NCBI GenBank assembly: GCA_017887095.1
Contig: JAGHIT010000031.1
Span: forward strand, 1 to 32,439
Length of the DNA stretch: 32,439 nucleotides
Source: Clostridia bacterium
GTDB taxonomy: Bacteria > Bacillota > Clostridia > Christensenellales > Borkfalkiaceae
Direction of reading: 5' to 3'
In this document: positions 14,954 through 22,953 of the stretch, one piece after another
How the letters are laid out: each line of letters opens with the position of its first letter
Position numbering within the stretch: position 1 is the stretch's first letter
Notes under the pieces: generated by a model
Seen by the model: the letters and a program-made list of their open reading frames with translations, nothing else
What the model was told of the DNA's origin: nothing
Databases searched by the model: none
Program-made: the position numbers and the translations under genes

Positions 14954-16750
14954 GAGATGCGATTCTAATGCATAATCATGGAAAAGCTAGTATGCGAAAA
15001 GTGTTTTGGCTGTTTGATTTTAATGTGACCGAAAAATGGAATGATATGTGGCAGAGTCTATGGAAGCAAGACGGTCTTGAACTGATAGGTTTACCACGTT
15101 CAAAGAAGAGACCGTTTTGGAATCTTATTAAAGCATCCAACATGGCTCTGCGTGTATCTAAAAAAGATGATATCATTTTCAGTTGGTTTGATTTCCAGGC
15201 TGTGGTATGCTTTGTAATCGGCAAGTTAACTTTCCGTCGCAGGCAAATCGTTGCGCTGAATGTTATGTGCAAATTCAACAATTCATTTAAAGGTAAAATA
15301 TATGCACGATTATATAAATGGGCATTGTCTTCAGATAATTTTTACGCAACGGTTACCAGTAGGGAATACGGCAAGTATTTGAATAAGCTGCTAGGGATTC
15401 ACAGAGAATATGTTGTCATACATGATGCAAACGAAGCGAAATATCTCTTAAAGGATAGCGACAAGCCGCAGCCTATTCCTAATAGTGTTTTTATGGGAGG
15501 AACATCGTCAAGGGATTGGGACTTTGCTTTTGAAGTGGCAAGAGCACTGCCTGATGTTACATTTAACTTTGTTATGACAGAAGATATGTACAGCAAGTTC
15601 AAGGACCGATGTTTGCATAACACAAATGTTAAATATGCCGTTTCATTGACTGAGTTTAATGAACTTGCTGTAGCGTCGACAATCATCATGATGATCTCAA
15701 CAACGGAAGCACCGGCGGGCTTGATGTTATTGTTTCTAGCTGCTGCGAATAATAAATTCTATATGACAAATTATACGGCAACCAGCTGTGAATATATCAC
15801 CCATGAGAGAGGCTGTATCTTACCCAAAGAAATACATTCCTGGGTAAAAGCAATCAGGTATTACCTGAATCATTCCGATGAGGCTGAGACCAAGGCTGCT
15901 CTCTTAAAGAAATATATAGCAGAAAATTGTACGCTTGAGCAATATGTCAAAGGAATGAAGACAGTATGTCAAATAATAGAAAGCAAAAGTAATCCACAAT
16001 AAAACAGGTTAAGAACCATTGTAAATTCAGTTGAAAAATGAACATTGCAGTCATTACAAGGCATGCTATTTCCAACTACGGCTCTTTGTTGCAGGCGCTT
16101 GCGACGCAGCGGCTTGCGGAAGCCCTGGGTCATACATGTGAGATCATCGATTATATCCGCGAGGACGAAAGTTATCGCAATCAGGAAAAAACATTGCTTA
16201 AAGGTAAGCCATCATTTAGCAATAATTTTTTCAAGCGTATTGCATATCTTGCATTACGGCAGCCTGAAAGCATTATAGCGGGAAAAAGATTTGCAAAAAT
16301 GCGTAAAACATATCTGAATACGACAAAGTTGTATTCAGATATAGAGCAAATGCAAAATGACAAGCCGCAAGCGGATATCTATATGACGGGCAGCGATCAG
16401 GTGTGGGGCCCCGTTATGGACGGCACCTATGACAGCGCATATTGCTTGTCTTTTACTGCCGATTGCGATCGCAGAATAGCTTTTGCCGCAAGTTTCGGCA
16501 GAACGAAACTTACGCAGGAAACAGAAGCGTTTTATAAAAAATGGCTATCTCGTTATGCAGCGATAGCTGTTCGTGAAGATAGCGCCGTTCAGCTGTTAAA
16601 TTCTTGGGGATTACAGGCAAAGCAAGTGATCGACCCCACTTTAATGCTTGACACTACATATTGGAATAAGTTTACTACAGAGGCAAAGAAGAAATATATT
16701 CTTGTCTATCAGATACATAACGACAAGAAATTAGATCGTTACGCCAAAGC
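14954..16750. other. AT-richer segment within the polysaccharide locus
   Basis: By eye the GC content drops to about 40 percent here against well over 50 percent in the rml genes and in the genes after 17140. The segment covers the putative glycosyltransferase and roughly the first two thirds of the next gene; the last third of that gene returns to GC-rich codons. Boundaries are approximate. No insertion sequence, integrase or flanking repeat was seen. Confidence 0.6.
14992..16002 (+). CDS. Putative glycosyltransferase, AT-rich, diverged
   Basis: This 336-residue soluble protein begins MRKVFWLFDFNVTEKWNDMW. The middle reads VFMGGTSSRDWDFAFEVARA and DVTFNFVMT, like the start of the donor domain of GT-B enzymes, and the EAPAGLMLLFLAAANNKFYM block stands where the EX7E region would be. 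The second glutamate is absent, so GT-B assignment is tentative. Starts at 14947 (TTG), 14968 and 14992 are in frame; I chose 14992 because the fold begins there and GGAAAAG precedes it. The gene is clearly richer in A/T than its neighbours (about 40 percent GC by eye, many TTA, ATA and AGA codons), which suggests separate acquisition. Confidence 0.6.
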   Translation: MRKVFWLFDFNVTEKWNDMWQSLWKQDGLELIGLPRSKKRPFWNLIKASNMALRVSKKDDIIFSWFDFQAVVCFVIGKLTFRRRQIVALNVMCKFNNSFKGKIYARLYKWALSSDNFYATVTSREYGKYLNKLLGIHREYVVIHDANEAKYLLKDSDKPQPIPNSVFMGGTSSRDWDFAFEVARALPDVTFNFVMTEDMYSKFKDRCLHNTNVKYAVSLTEFNELAVASTIIMMISTTEAPAGLMLLFLAAANNKFYMTNYTATSCEYITHERGCILPKEIHSWVKAIRYYLNHSDEAETKAALLKKYIAENCTLEQYVKGMKTVCQIIESKSNPQ

Positions 16751-17141
16751 GGTTGCAAAAAGAACGGGACTTCCGCTCGTTCGCGTATCTGCTTCTTTTC
16801 ATCAGATAATACGCGGCGGTAAATTTAAGTTCTGCCCCGATATCGGAGAGTTCCTGTCTTATATCAAGAATGCGCAATGCCTGATCACCGATTCTTTTCA
16901 CGGCACGGCGTTTGCGCTGACCTTCAATACGCCCTTTGTGGAAGTTCTCCCCGGCGAGACAAGCACGCGCAATATGAGCATCCTCCGCCTGACGGGTTTG
17001 ACCGATCGCGTCTTGAAAGATGAAAACGACGTCGAACTCGCTTTGACGCCGGTTGATTTTACGCATGCCAATAAGGTTTTGTCAGAAAAGAGAAGGGAGG
17101 GGATTGAAATTCTCTCCGGAATGATTGGAGGAGCAAAGTGA
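16038..17141 (+). CDS. Polysaccharide pyruvyl transferase family protein (first copy)
   Basis: This 367-residue protein has the CsaB/WcaK-type layout: RHAISNYGSLLQALATQRL at the start, TGSDQVWGP at about 117-125, and the C-terminal ITDSFHGTAFALTFNTPFV with the conserved SFHG-type histidine. The family moves pyruvate from phosphoenolpyruvate onto sugars as a ketal; some members have other, unknown roles. The start has no clear ribosome binding site. The 5' two thirds is AT-rich and the 3' third GC-rich, as in a mosaic gene. Its stop overlaps the GTG start of the FrhB-like gene, and this pairing is common in bacterial glycan clusters. Confidence 0.88.
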   Translation: MNIAVITRHAISNYGSLLQALATQRLAEALGHTCEIIDYIREDESYRNQEKTLLKGKPSFSNNFFKRIAYLALRQPESIIAGKRFAKMRKTYLNTTKLYSDIEQMQNDKPQADIYMTGSDQVWGPVMDGTYDSAYCLSFTADCDRRIAFAASFGRTKLTQETEAFYKKWLSRYAAIAVREDSAVQLLNSWGLQAKQVIDPTLMLDTTYWNKFTTEAKKKYILVYQIHNDKKLDRYAKAVAKRTGLPLVRVSASFHQIIRGGKFKFCPDIGEFLSYIKNAQCLITDSFHGTAFALTFNTPFVEVLPGETSTRNMSILRLTGLTDRVLKDENDVELALTPVDFTHANKVLSEKRREGIEILSGMIGGAK

Positions 17142-18256
17142 ACACAGTTTGTCAAGCCGATCTATGTACAGGCTGCATGGCGTGCATGGAAGTCTGTCCA
17201 AAGGATGCAATTACCATAAAGGATAGTCTTCGTGCCTATAATGCAGAAATAGATCCCGTCAAGTGTATCGGATGCAACCTATGCCGCAAGATCTGCCAGA
17301 ACAATCGCGAGACAGAACTCGTTAAGCCCATTGAATGGCATCAGGGATGGGCGGAGGATGAACGGGTACGTGCGGGCGGATCTTCGGGCGGCGCTGCGTC
17401 CGCGCTCATGCGCGCTTTCGTCAAGGCTGGCGGATATGTATGCAGCTGTCTGTTTCGTGACGGGGAGTTTGTCTTTGAGACAACGCACGATGAAAGGGAG
17501 TTGGACAGGTTTCAAGGCTCTAAATACGTCAAGAGTAACCCACGGGGTGCGTATAGACGTGTCAAAGAATTGCTTCAAAAGGGCGAAAAAGTGCTGTTTA
17601 TCGGCTTGCCCTGTCAGGTTGCCGCGCTTAAAATTTTTGTTGGTGAAAAGCTGCAGGAAAATCTGTACACAGTCGATCTGATCTGCCACGGAACGCCTTC
17701 CCCGCGGCTTCTGGAGTTGTTTTTGCGGCAGTACGGCAGAACGCTGAAAGACGTGAAAAGTATCCGCTTCCGCGTCAAAACAGGGTTTTGGGTTGAGACC
17801 GACGAGCGTGGCGTCGGGACCCCGGGGGTGACGGATAGCTATCTCATCTCTTTTCTGAACGGAATTTGCTATACGGAGAGCTGTTATTGCTGCCGTTATG
17901 CGCGAACGGAGCGGGCGGCGGATATCACGCTGGGAGATTCCTGGGGGACAGATCTTGCGGCGGAAGAAATGCGGCAGGGAATATCGCTGATTTTGTGCCA
18001 GACGGAAAAAGGCGTGCGCCTGATGCACCAAGCCGGACTGAAACTGCTGGACGTGGATCCGGACAGGGCGATTCGGAACAATGCACAGCTGCAAGCGCCG
18101 ACGGAAGCGCCTGCGGAGAAGGAATATTTTTTTCAGGCGGTGCGGAGCGGAAAAAGATATGATCGGATCGTGTTCAGAATTTATCCGAAGCGGAGCCTGA
18201 AGGAGACCCTCAAAAAATTTCTGATCAAAATGCATTTGTACAGGGGGGGGGTATGA
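17138..18256 (+). CDS. FrhB-like (coenzyme F420 hydrogenase beta family) iron-sulfur flavoprotein
   Basis: This 372-residue protein has an N-terminal 2x[4Fe-4S] ferredoxin domain with cysteines C10, C13, C16, C20 and C43, C46, C49, C53. The FrhB N and C domains follow (GGSSGGAASALMRAF, then GLPCQVAALK, DLICHGTPSP and CRYARTERAADITLGDSWG). Relatives bind FAD and move electrons; outside F420-producing organisms they must use another partner. Within polysaccharide clusters their reaction is unknown. The GTG start overlaps the pyruvyltransferase stop (GTGA). The gene ends in nine G's just before the stop. Confidence 0.88.
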   Translation: MNTVCQADLCTGCMACMEVCPKDAITIKDSLRAYNAEIDPVKCIGCNLCRKICQNNRETELVKPIEWHQGWAEDERVRAGGSSGGAASALMRAFVKAGGYVCSCLFRDGEFVFETTHDERELDRFQGSKYVKSNPRGAYRRVKELLQKGEKVLFIGLPCQVAALKIFVGEKLQENLYTVDLICHGTPSPRLLELFLRQYGRTLKDVKSIRFRVKTGFWVETDERGVGTPGVTDSYLISFLNGICYTESCYCCRYARTERAADITLGDSWGTDLAAEEMRQGISLILCQTEKGVRLMHQAGLKLLDVDPDRAIRNNAQLQAPTEAPAEKEYFFQAVRSGKRYDRIVFRIYPKRSLKETLKKFLIKMHLYRGGV

Positions 18257-18279
18257 ATTACTGCGTCATTGCAAGGTGA
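18243..18279 (+). promoter_or_regulatory. G9 tract, overlapping minicistron and coupled junction
   Basis: The FrhB-like gene ends in G9 (18243-18251) and TGA 18254-18256. ATG 18253 overlaps that stop and opens an 8-codon frame (MNYCVIAR) that ends at TGA 18277-18279, directly before ATG 18280 of the next glycosyltransferase. With ten G's the FrhB-like protein itself would read through and stop at the same TGA. Either route brings ribosomes to the ATG at 18280. Confidence 0.45.
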
Positions 18280-19428
18280 ATGACGTTCATAATGAAAATC
18301 GGAGCGTGTGATAAGGTGAATGTGGTTCATTTGCTGTCCGGCGGAAACGTCGGAGGCATCGAAACATTATGCAAGGATTTTGCACTGCATTCTGTTCAGC
18401 ACAATACTTTTCTCTTTTTGTGGGAGGGCGGAGCCGTTGCGGATGAGATGCTGCAATGCGGTATAGATGTCGTACAACCGGGAAGCAATCGGAAACAATA
18501 TAGTGCTCTATACAAAAAAGTACGCGATATCTGCCGGGAAAAAAAGGCGGACGTGGTGATTGCGCATCACGCGGATCCTTTTTCTCATTTTGCGCTGATG
18601 CGCCTGAAGCGGGAGTATCCTTCGCTCGGAACAGTCGCATATGCGCACGGAAATGCTGCGGACATGTGCCGGGCGAGGAGGAAGGTTCTCAGTCTTGCAA
18701 AAAAGATACTGCTGAAGAGATCGCTCAACAGGGCGGATCGCATTGTGGCGATCTCCGAATCGGTAAGAGAGAGCCTGCTGACAGATCTCGGGGTGTCCCG
18801 AAGCAAAACGGAAGTGGTATATAACGGGGTAGACGCTTCCCGCTTTTATCCTGCGGAGGGGAACGCTTTTCCTGTGCGGCAGTGGATCTATGTGGGTCGG
18901 CTGATAGAGGAAAAGGGGGTGCAGGGGATTTTGAAGGCTTTGGCACGGCTGAAAGATATCGATTATTGTTTCAGTATAGCGGGAGACGGCCCTTATCGGA
19001 AAGAATTGCAGAAGTTGGCGGATGAACTCGGCATTTCCGGGCGCGTGAAGTTTTTGGGCGTCAGACGGGATGTGCCTGATCTGCTGCGGCAGTCCGGTAT
19101 CTTTCTTCATATGCCGGTCTGGGAGGAGGGTTTCGGAATAACCGTCGTAGAAGCAATGGCATCCGGTCTGATATGTGTCTGTGCGGGGACCGGGGCGCTG
19201 CCCGAAATCATAGAAGACGGAAAAAGCGGTTATCTTGTTAAAGAAGCAAACAGCGACGCTCTTGCGGCAAAACTTCGGGAGATAACGGCTTTATCGGAAG
19301 ATGAAAAACAGCGTATCCGAAATCAAGCCGCAGAGAGAGCGAAATTTTTTTCCGTCGAAAGATTTACAGCGCATCTCGACCGACTGATCACGGAAGTGCG
19401 CGGGACGGAAACGGAGAGCAAAATATGA
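18280..19428 (+). CDS. GT4-family glycosyltransferase
   Basis: This 382-residue GT-B enzyme has the start VNVVHLLSGGNVGGIETL with the acceptor loop. VVYNGVDASRFYP and WIYVGRLIEEKGVQGIL mark the domain junction, and the donor motif is E283-GFGITVV-E291. Possible starts are ATG 18280, ATG 18292 and GTG 18316; 18280 is chosen because it abuts the minicistron stop, although its own ribosome binding site (AAGG) is weak and close. The family domain begins at about residue 13. Its 3' end overlaps the GT2 gene (ATGA). Confidence 0.9.
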   Translation: MTFIMKIGACDKVNVVHLLSGGNVGGIETLCKDFALHSVQHNTFLFLWEGGAVADEMLQCGIDVVQPGSNRKQYSALYKKVRDICREKKADVVIAHHADPFSHFALMRLKREYPSLGTVAYAHGNAADMCRARRKVLSLAKKILLKRSLNRADRIVAISESVRESLLTDLGVSRSKTEVVYNGVDASRFYPAEGNAFPVRQWIYVGRLIEEKGVQGILKALARLKDIDYCFSIAGDGPYRKELQKLADELGISGRVKFLGVRRDVPDLLRQSGIFLHMPVWEEGFGITVVEAMASGLICVCAGTGALPEIIEDGKSGYLVKEANSDALAAKLREITALSEDEKQRIRNQAAERAKFFSVERFTAHLDRLITEVRGTETESKI

Positions 19429-20303
19429 GAAATCTTGCCTTGATCGTTCTGAATTATTGCGCGTACGGCGATTGTGTCGCATGTGTGGATCGGCTGCTCT
19501 CGTTCCGGAAAGACTATCATATTATTATCGTCGACAATCATTCGCCGGACACGTCTTTTGAAAAGCTCAAGGAGAGGTATGACGGAACAGGCGTCGACGT
19601 CCTTCAGACAAGCGCCAATCTCGGATATAGCGCCGGAAACAATTTCGGGATATTATTTGCGATCGATCGGTATCAGGCGGATACGGTAGGGATCGTCAAT
19701 CCGGATATCCTGATACCCGAAGGGTCGGTGATCTCCGTCATGACGGAAAAACTCTACTCCGATCCGTCCTATGCTTTGATCGGGGGGTGCGTCATCGATG
19801 CGGAAGGAAATTATGATCCCAACGCTTCGGCGTGGGATATTCCGTCCCGCTCCGAACTTTGGAAAGGGCATTGCCTGCCGGGCAGAAAAAAAAGGAAGAA
19901 GGCTTTCGTGTGTCCGGTGATAGCCCCTAAAATTGCTCAGGTCGATTGTGTGGCGGGCTGTTTTTTTCTTGCCAAGGTATCCTGCCTGAAAGAAATGGAT
20001 TTTCTGGATGAAAATACTTTTCTGTACAACGAAGAGAATATTCTCGGGATCAAATGTAAACAGAAAGGATATCGGGAAGTTCTCGCACTGGATCAGTTTT
20101 ATGTTCATAATCATCGTTCGGGGAAAAAATCGGACGAGAAATTTCTGCAAAAAATACATGCGACAAGACATTCCTATCGCTCGAGGCAGTATCTCTGTAA
20201 GAAATATTATCGTTCCAGGGGGCTGATGATGTTATGGCTCACGGAAAGGATCAATCGGGTATATCTGGCATTGGCATTTATTAAAAATAAGATCTTTCGC
20301 TGA
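19425..20303 (+). CDS. GT2-family glycosyltransferase (rhamnosyltransferase-like)
   Basis: This 292-residue inverting GT-A enzyme has the UDP/dTDP-site D37-N38 in IIIVDNHSPD. The motif SANLGYSAGNNFGI follows, and N92-P93-D94 in GIVNPDILIP stands in place of DxD. The NPD form and the NxGyaxGnN block are typical of the WbbL/RfbN-type GT2 rhamnosyltransferases, fitting the rml genes in the locus. A C-terminal basic helix (about 245-290) may touch the membrane. The start overlaps the preceding stop by ATGA. Confidence 0.9.
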   Translation: MRNLALIVLNYCAYGDCVACVDRLLSFRKDYHIIIVDNHSPDTSFEKLKERYDGTGVDVLQTSANLGYSAGNNFGILFAIDRYQADTVGIVNPDILIPEGSVISVMTEKLYSDPSYALIGGCVIDAEGNYDPNASAWDIPSRSELWKGHCLPGRKKRKKAFVCPVIAPKIAQVDCVAGCFFLAKVSCLKEMDFLDENTFLYNEENILGIKCKQKGYREVLALDQFYVHNHRSGKKSDEKFLQKIHATRHSYRSRQYLCKKYYRSRGLMMLWLTERINRVYLALAFIKNKIFR

Positions 20304-20306
20304 ATC

Positions 20307-21581
20307 ATGGAAAATATCAGAATAAAAGGCAGATCGATCAACAGCGGTCTGGAGATCCGCTATAATAAACATGCACTGTTTCTGGGGCTCATTGTATTCC
20401 TGAACCTGAGCGGTTTTTATATGCTTTCGGGGCTGCCGGTGGATCCGACCGATATTGCAGTTGTGTTGGAGATCGTCTATATCGTCTATATTCTTCTGAC
20501 GCGAAGAGGCAGATGTGAATACCGGTATAAATGGGCAATGCTGATGCCGATTTTTTTCGTGCTTGTCTCTTCGATCATGGCAAACTACAGTTACGGACAG
20601 CCCCTTTGGTTTGGGATCAGGGCACAGAGAACCTGGCTTTTTGCGTGTCTGATGTATTTTCCGATCGTCAAGGCGATGAAACGGGGAGAGATAAACGTCC
20701 GTACGATCTTTGCAATGCTGGACGTCGTCAACGTTATATACGTTCTTCTTGTGATCATGCAATACATTTTGGGCGACAGCGTCCGGTTTATGGTTGTGAT
20801 GTCGAACGAAAGATACGGTTCGACGCGCCTGTATGTCTCCCTTTCCTTTGTTCTGATCTCCTATTTTGTACATCTGATGAGGCTGCTGCAGGTGAGAAAA
20901 CTTGTATTTTCGGACTTGTTCTTTATTGTGGTGACGCTCTTTTTGAATTTATCGGTTGTGAAAGGGCGTATGTCGATCGTGTGCCTCCTGATCGGAACAG
21001 GACTTGCCGTTTTGTCTATACGCTTTACAATAAGAAAATTGTTTTTTGTCGGGGTCCTGTTCGCCGCAGCGATCGCGTTTCTGACGTCGGAAGTGGGGGG
21101 CGATATTCTGACGATGATATTTAACTCGGAAGAGAGTATCGGCGGCGACACATCCGGGATCCGGGATATCGGACGGGAGTTTTTTATTACGCAGACGTTG
21201 AGCGATTGGAAGACGGCCCTGTTCGGCTGCGGATTCGCCAATATCGACTGGCACCAGACGGTGATCGCGATCAGATATTCGGAAGGGATTTATGCCAATG
21301 ACAACGGAATGTTCGGGATATTCTTCTACTACGGCTTTTCTTTTGTGATATGGAACTTTCTCTTCTATGTCCGCCTGATGATCGATGCATGGCGAAGAAA
21401 CCGTGCGATGTTCTTTTTGCTTTTGTCAGATCTGATAAAAATATATACGCTGTTTCCTCTTTCTTATACCACCAATATCGCATTTGCGATCGTGTGCGCG
21501 GTTTTGGAGGGGACGGAGTCCGGGGACGAAAAGAGCAGAGGTTTTCAGATCGGTAAGAAGCGCTATCGCATCGGTCTTTGA
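20307..21581 (+). CDS. Wzy-like polysaccharide polymerase / O-antigen ligase-family membrane protein
   Basis: This 424-residue protein has about ten membrane segments (for example about 25-45, 50-68, 80-95, 140-155, 180-200, 212-230, 235-275). A larger polar loop lies at about 275-330, containing NSEESIGGDTSGIRDIGREF and WKTALFGCGFANIDW, before the last membrane segments. The loop pattern (DTSGxRD, then LFGxGF) is typical of Wzy/O-antigen ligase proteins. It would link flipped repeat units outside the membrane. It is the only such protein here. There is no clear ribosome binding site, and the start lies 3 bases after the previous stop, so coupling is likely. Confidence 0.85.
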   Translation: MENIRIKGRSINSGLEIRYNKHALFLGLIVFLNLSGFYMLSGLPVDPTDIAVVLEIVYIVYILLTRRGRCEYRYKWAMLMPIFFVLVSSIMANYSYGQPLWFGIRAQRTWLFACLMYFPIVKAMKRGEINVRTIFAMLDVVNVIYVLLVIMQYILGDSVRFMVVMSNERYGSTRLYVSLSFVLISYFVHLMRLLQVRKLVFSDLFFIVVTLFLNLSVVKGRMSIVCLLIGTGLAVLSIRFTIRKLFFVGVLFAAAIAFLTSEVGGDILTMIFNSEESIGGDTSGIRDIGREFFITQTLSDWKTALFGCGFANIDWHQTVIAIRYSEGIYANDNGMFGIFFYYGFSFVIWNFLFYVRLMIDAWRRNRAMFFLLLSDLIKIYTLFPLSYTTNIAFAIVCAVLEGTESGDEKSRGFQIGKKRYRIGL

Positions 21582-21623
21582 AAAATCGGGCAATGGGTAG
21601 CCTTGAGCAGAGAGGTGTTTGGA

Positions 21624-22871
21624 TTGAATATATTGATTTTTGCGGCAAATTGGTACAACCGCGGCGATGAAGCTGCGATACGCGCAATGATCGATGAGTT
21701 GAAGGCAAAGTTTCCCCGCGCTCAGTTTAAAATACATTTCGCAACCATGCGGGTGGAAACGCTTCCCTACGACGATATCGAGATCATACCTTCGTTTGCG
21801 AATGTGCAGAGAAGGTATATCCTGTCTCGGGCGAAGTATGCTCTTTCCATACGGTCTCACGGGAGATACAATTTGCTTCCGGCAACAAAGACAAGGACAA
21901 AAAAGGAAAACAGGCTGGCTTTGGATAAGTTTATTGAGGCAGTCCGTTGGTGCGATTTGGCGCTCTATGCTCCGGGCGGTCCCTGTATCGGAGATCTTTA
22001 TCGGCAATATACGCTGCTCGATTGTATCGATCTCATCAGATACTTTCAAAAGCCGTATATTTTTTATGCACCGTCAATGGGGCCGTTCAGGCAGTACCGC
22101 CACAGAATTGCGGAATGTTTAAAACATGCGGATATTGTATGCCTGAGAGAAGCCATCTCGGCGCAGTTCGTAGAGGACTTGGTCCCGGGCTTGCCGGTTT
22201 CGGTTACGCTGGATTCTGCATTTCAGCATCCGATCGACGAAGCGGTTTATTCTCTTCAGCTGAATGCGTATCATTCCCTGAAGGAGTTTCTGCAAAAGCA
22301 TGACCGCGCGATAGGAATTACCGTGACCGATCTTCAATGGCACAGCAGATATCGGGGACGGGAATTTTCTGACAAAATAAAAAACGCGTTCCTCGGATTC
22401 ATCGGAACCGTTCGAAAGCGCGGCTATGGCGTAGTGTTCATTCCGCAGCTTTTCGGCGCACAAAGCGATAAAACATATATGGAAGAATTTTCTGTCAGCG
22501 GCTGTTTCGTTGTGGATGATACATATGATTGCTATTTTCAGCAATATCTGATTTCCAAACTATATGCCGTTGTGGGAATGCGATATCATTCCAATATTTT
22601 TTCCGCAAAGATGGGGGTGCCCTTTCTTTCCGTGGCATATGAGCAGAAGATGAAAGGGTTTGCAGAAAAGGTCGGGCTGTCCGATTATTGCATTTCGATA
22701 GACGAACTGACCGCGGAGAATCTGACTGCGTATTTTGATCGTTTGGAATGCAATTACGATGCATACAAGCAGAGGCTGAAACAGATCGGGACCCTGGGGA
22801 GACGGGAGGCGTATCAGACGACGGAACAGGTGGTTCGCCTGATTGAGAACAAGGGCCTGTACAAAAAATGA
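21624..22871 (+). CDS. Polysaccharide pyruvyl transferase family protein (second copy)
   Basis: This 415-residue protein begins (TTG start) NILIFAANWYNRGDEAAIRA, the GD-type start of the family, continues with LYAPGGPCIGD, and ends with the conserved VGMRYHSNIFSAKMGVPFLS block. The layout differs enough from the first copy (16038-17141) that the two are not recent duplicates. The TTG at 21624 is chosen because AGAGGTG (21611-21617) stands 6 bases before it; TTG 21603 is the upstream alternative. It may add pyruvate to a sugar of the repeat unit; some relatives in capsule loci have unproven roles. Confidence 0.85.
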   Translation: MNILIFAANWYNRGDEAAIRAMIDELKAKFPRAQFKIHFATMRVETLPYDDIEIIPSFANVQRRYILSRAKYALSIRSHGRYNLLPATKTRTKKENRLALDKFIEAVRWCDLALYAPGGPCIGDLYRQYTLLDCIDLIRYFQKPYIFYAPSMGPFRQYRHRIAECLKHADIVCLREAISAQFVEDLVPGLPVSVTLDSAFQHPIDEAVYSLQLNAYHSLKEFLQKHDRAIGITVTDLQWHSRYRGREFSDKIKNAFLGFIGTVRKRGYGVVFIPQLFGAQSDKTYMEEFSVSGCFVVDDTYDCYFQQYLISKLYAVVGMRYHSNIFSAKMGVPFLSVAYEQKMKGFAEKVGLSDYCISIDELTAENLTAYFDRLECNYDAYKQRLKQIGTLGRREAYQTTEQVVRLIENKGLYKK

Positions 22872-22953
22872 ATTTTCGGAATATACTTGACGATCGCATT
22901 GTCTAAGAGGTGTAACGCGGGACGCAATAGTAAAGTGAAGGAAGTCGAGAGCG

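Noticed and set aside
16003-16037. Short hairpin GGTT/AACC in the gap before the first pyruvyltransferase gene as terminator
   Set aside because: The stem has only four base pairs and no U run; the genes are probably cotranscribed.
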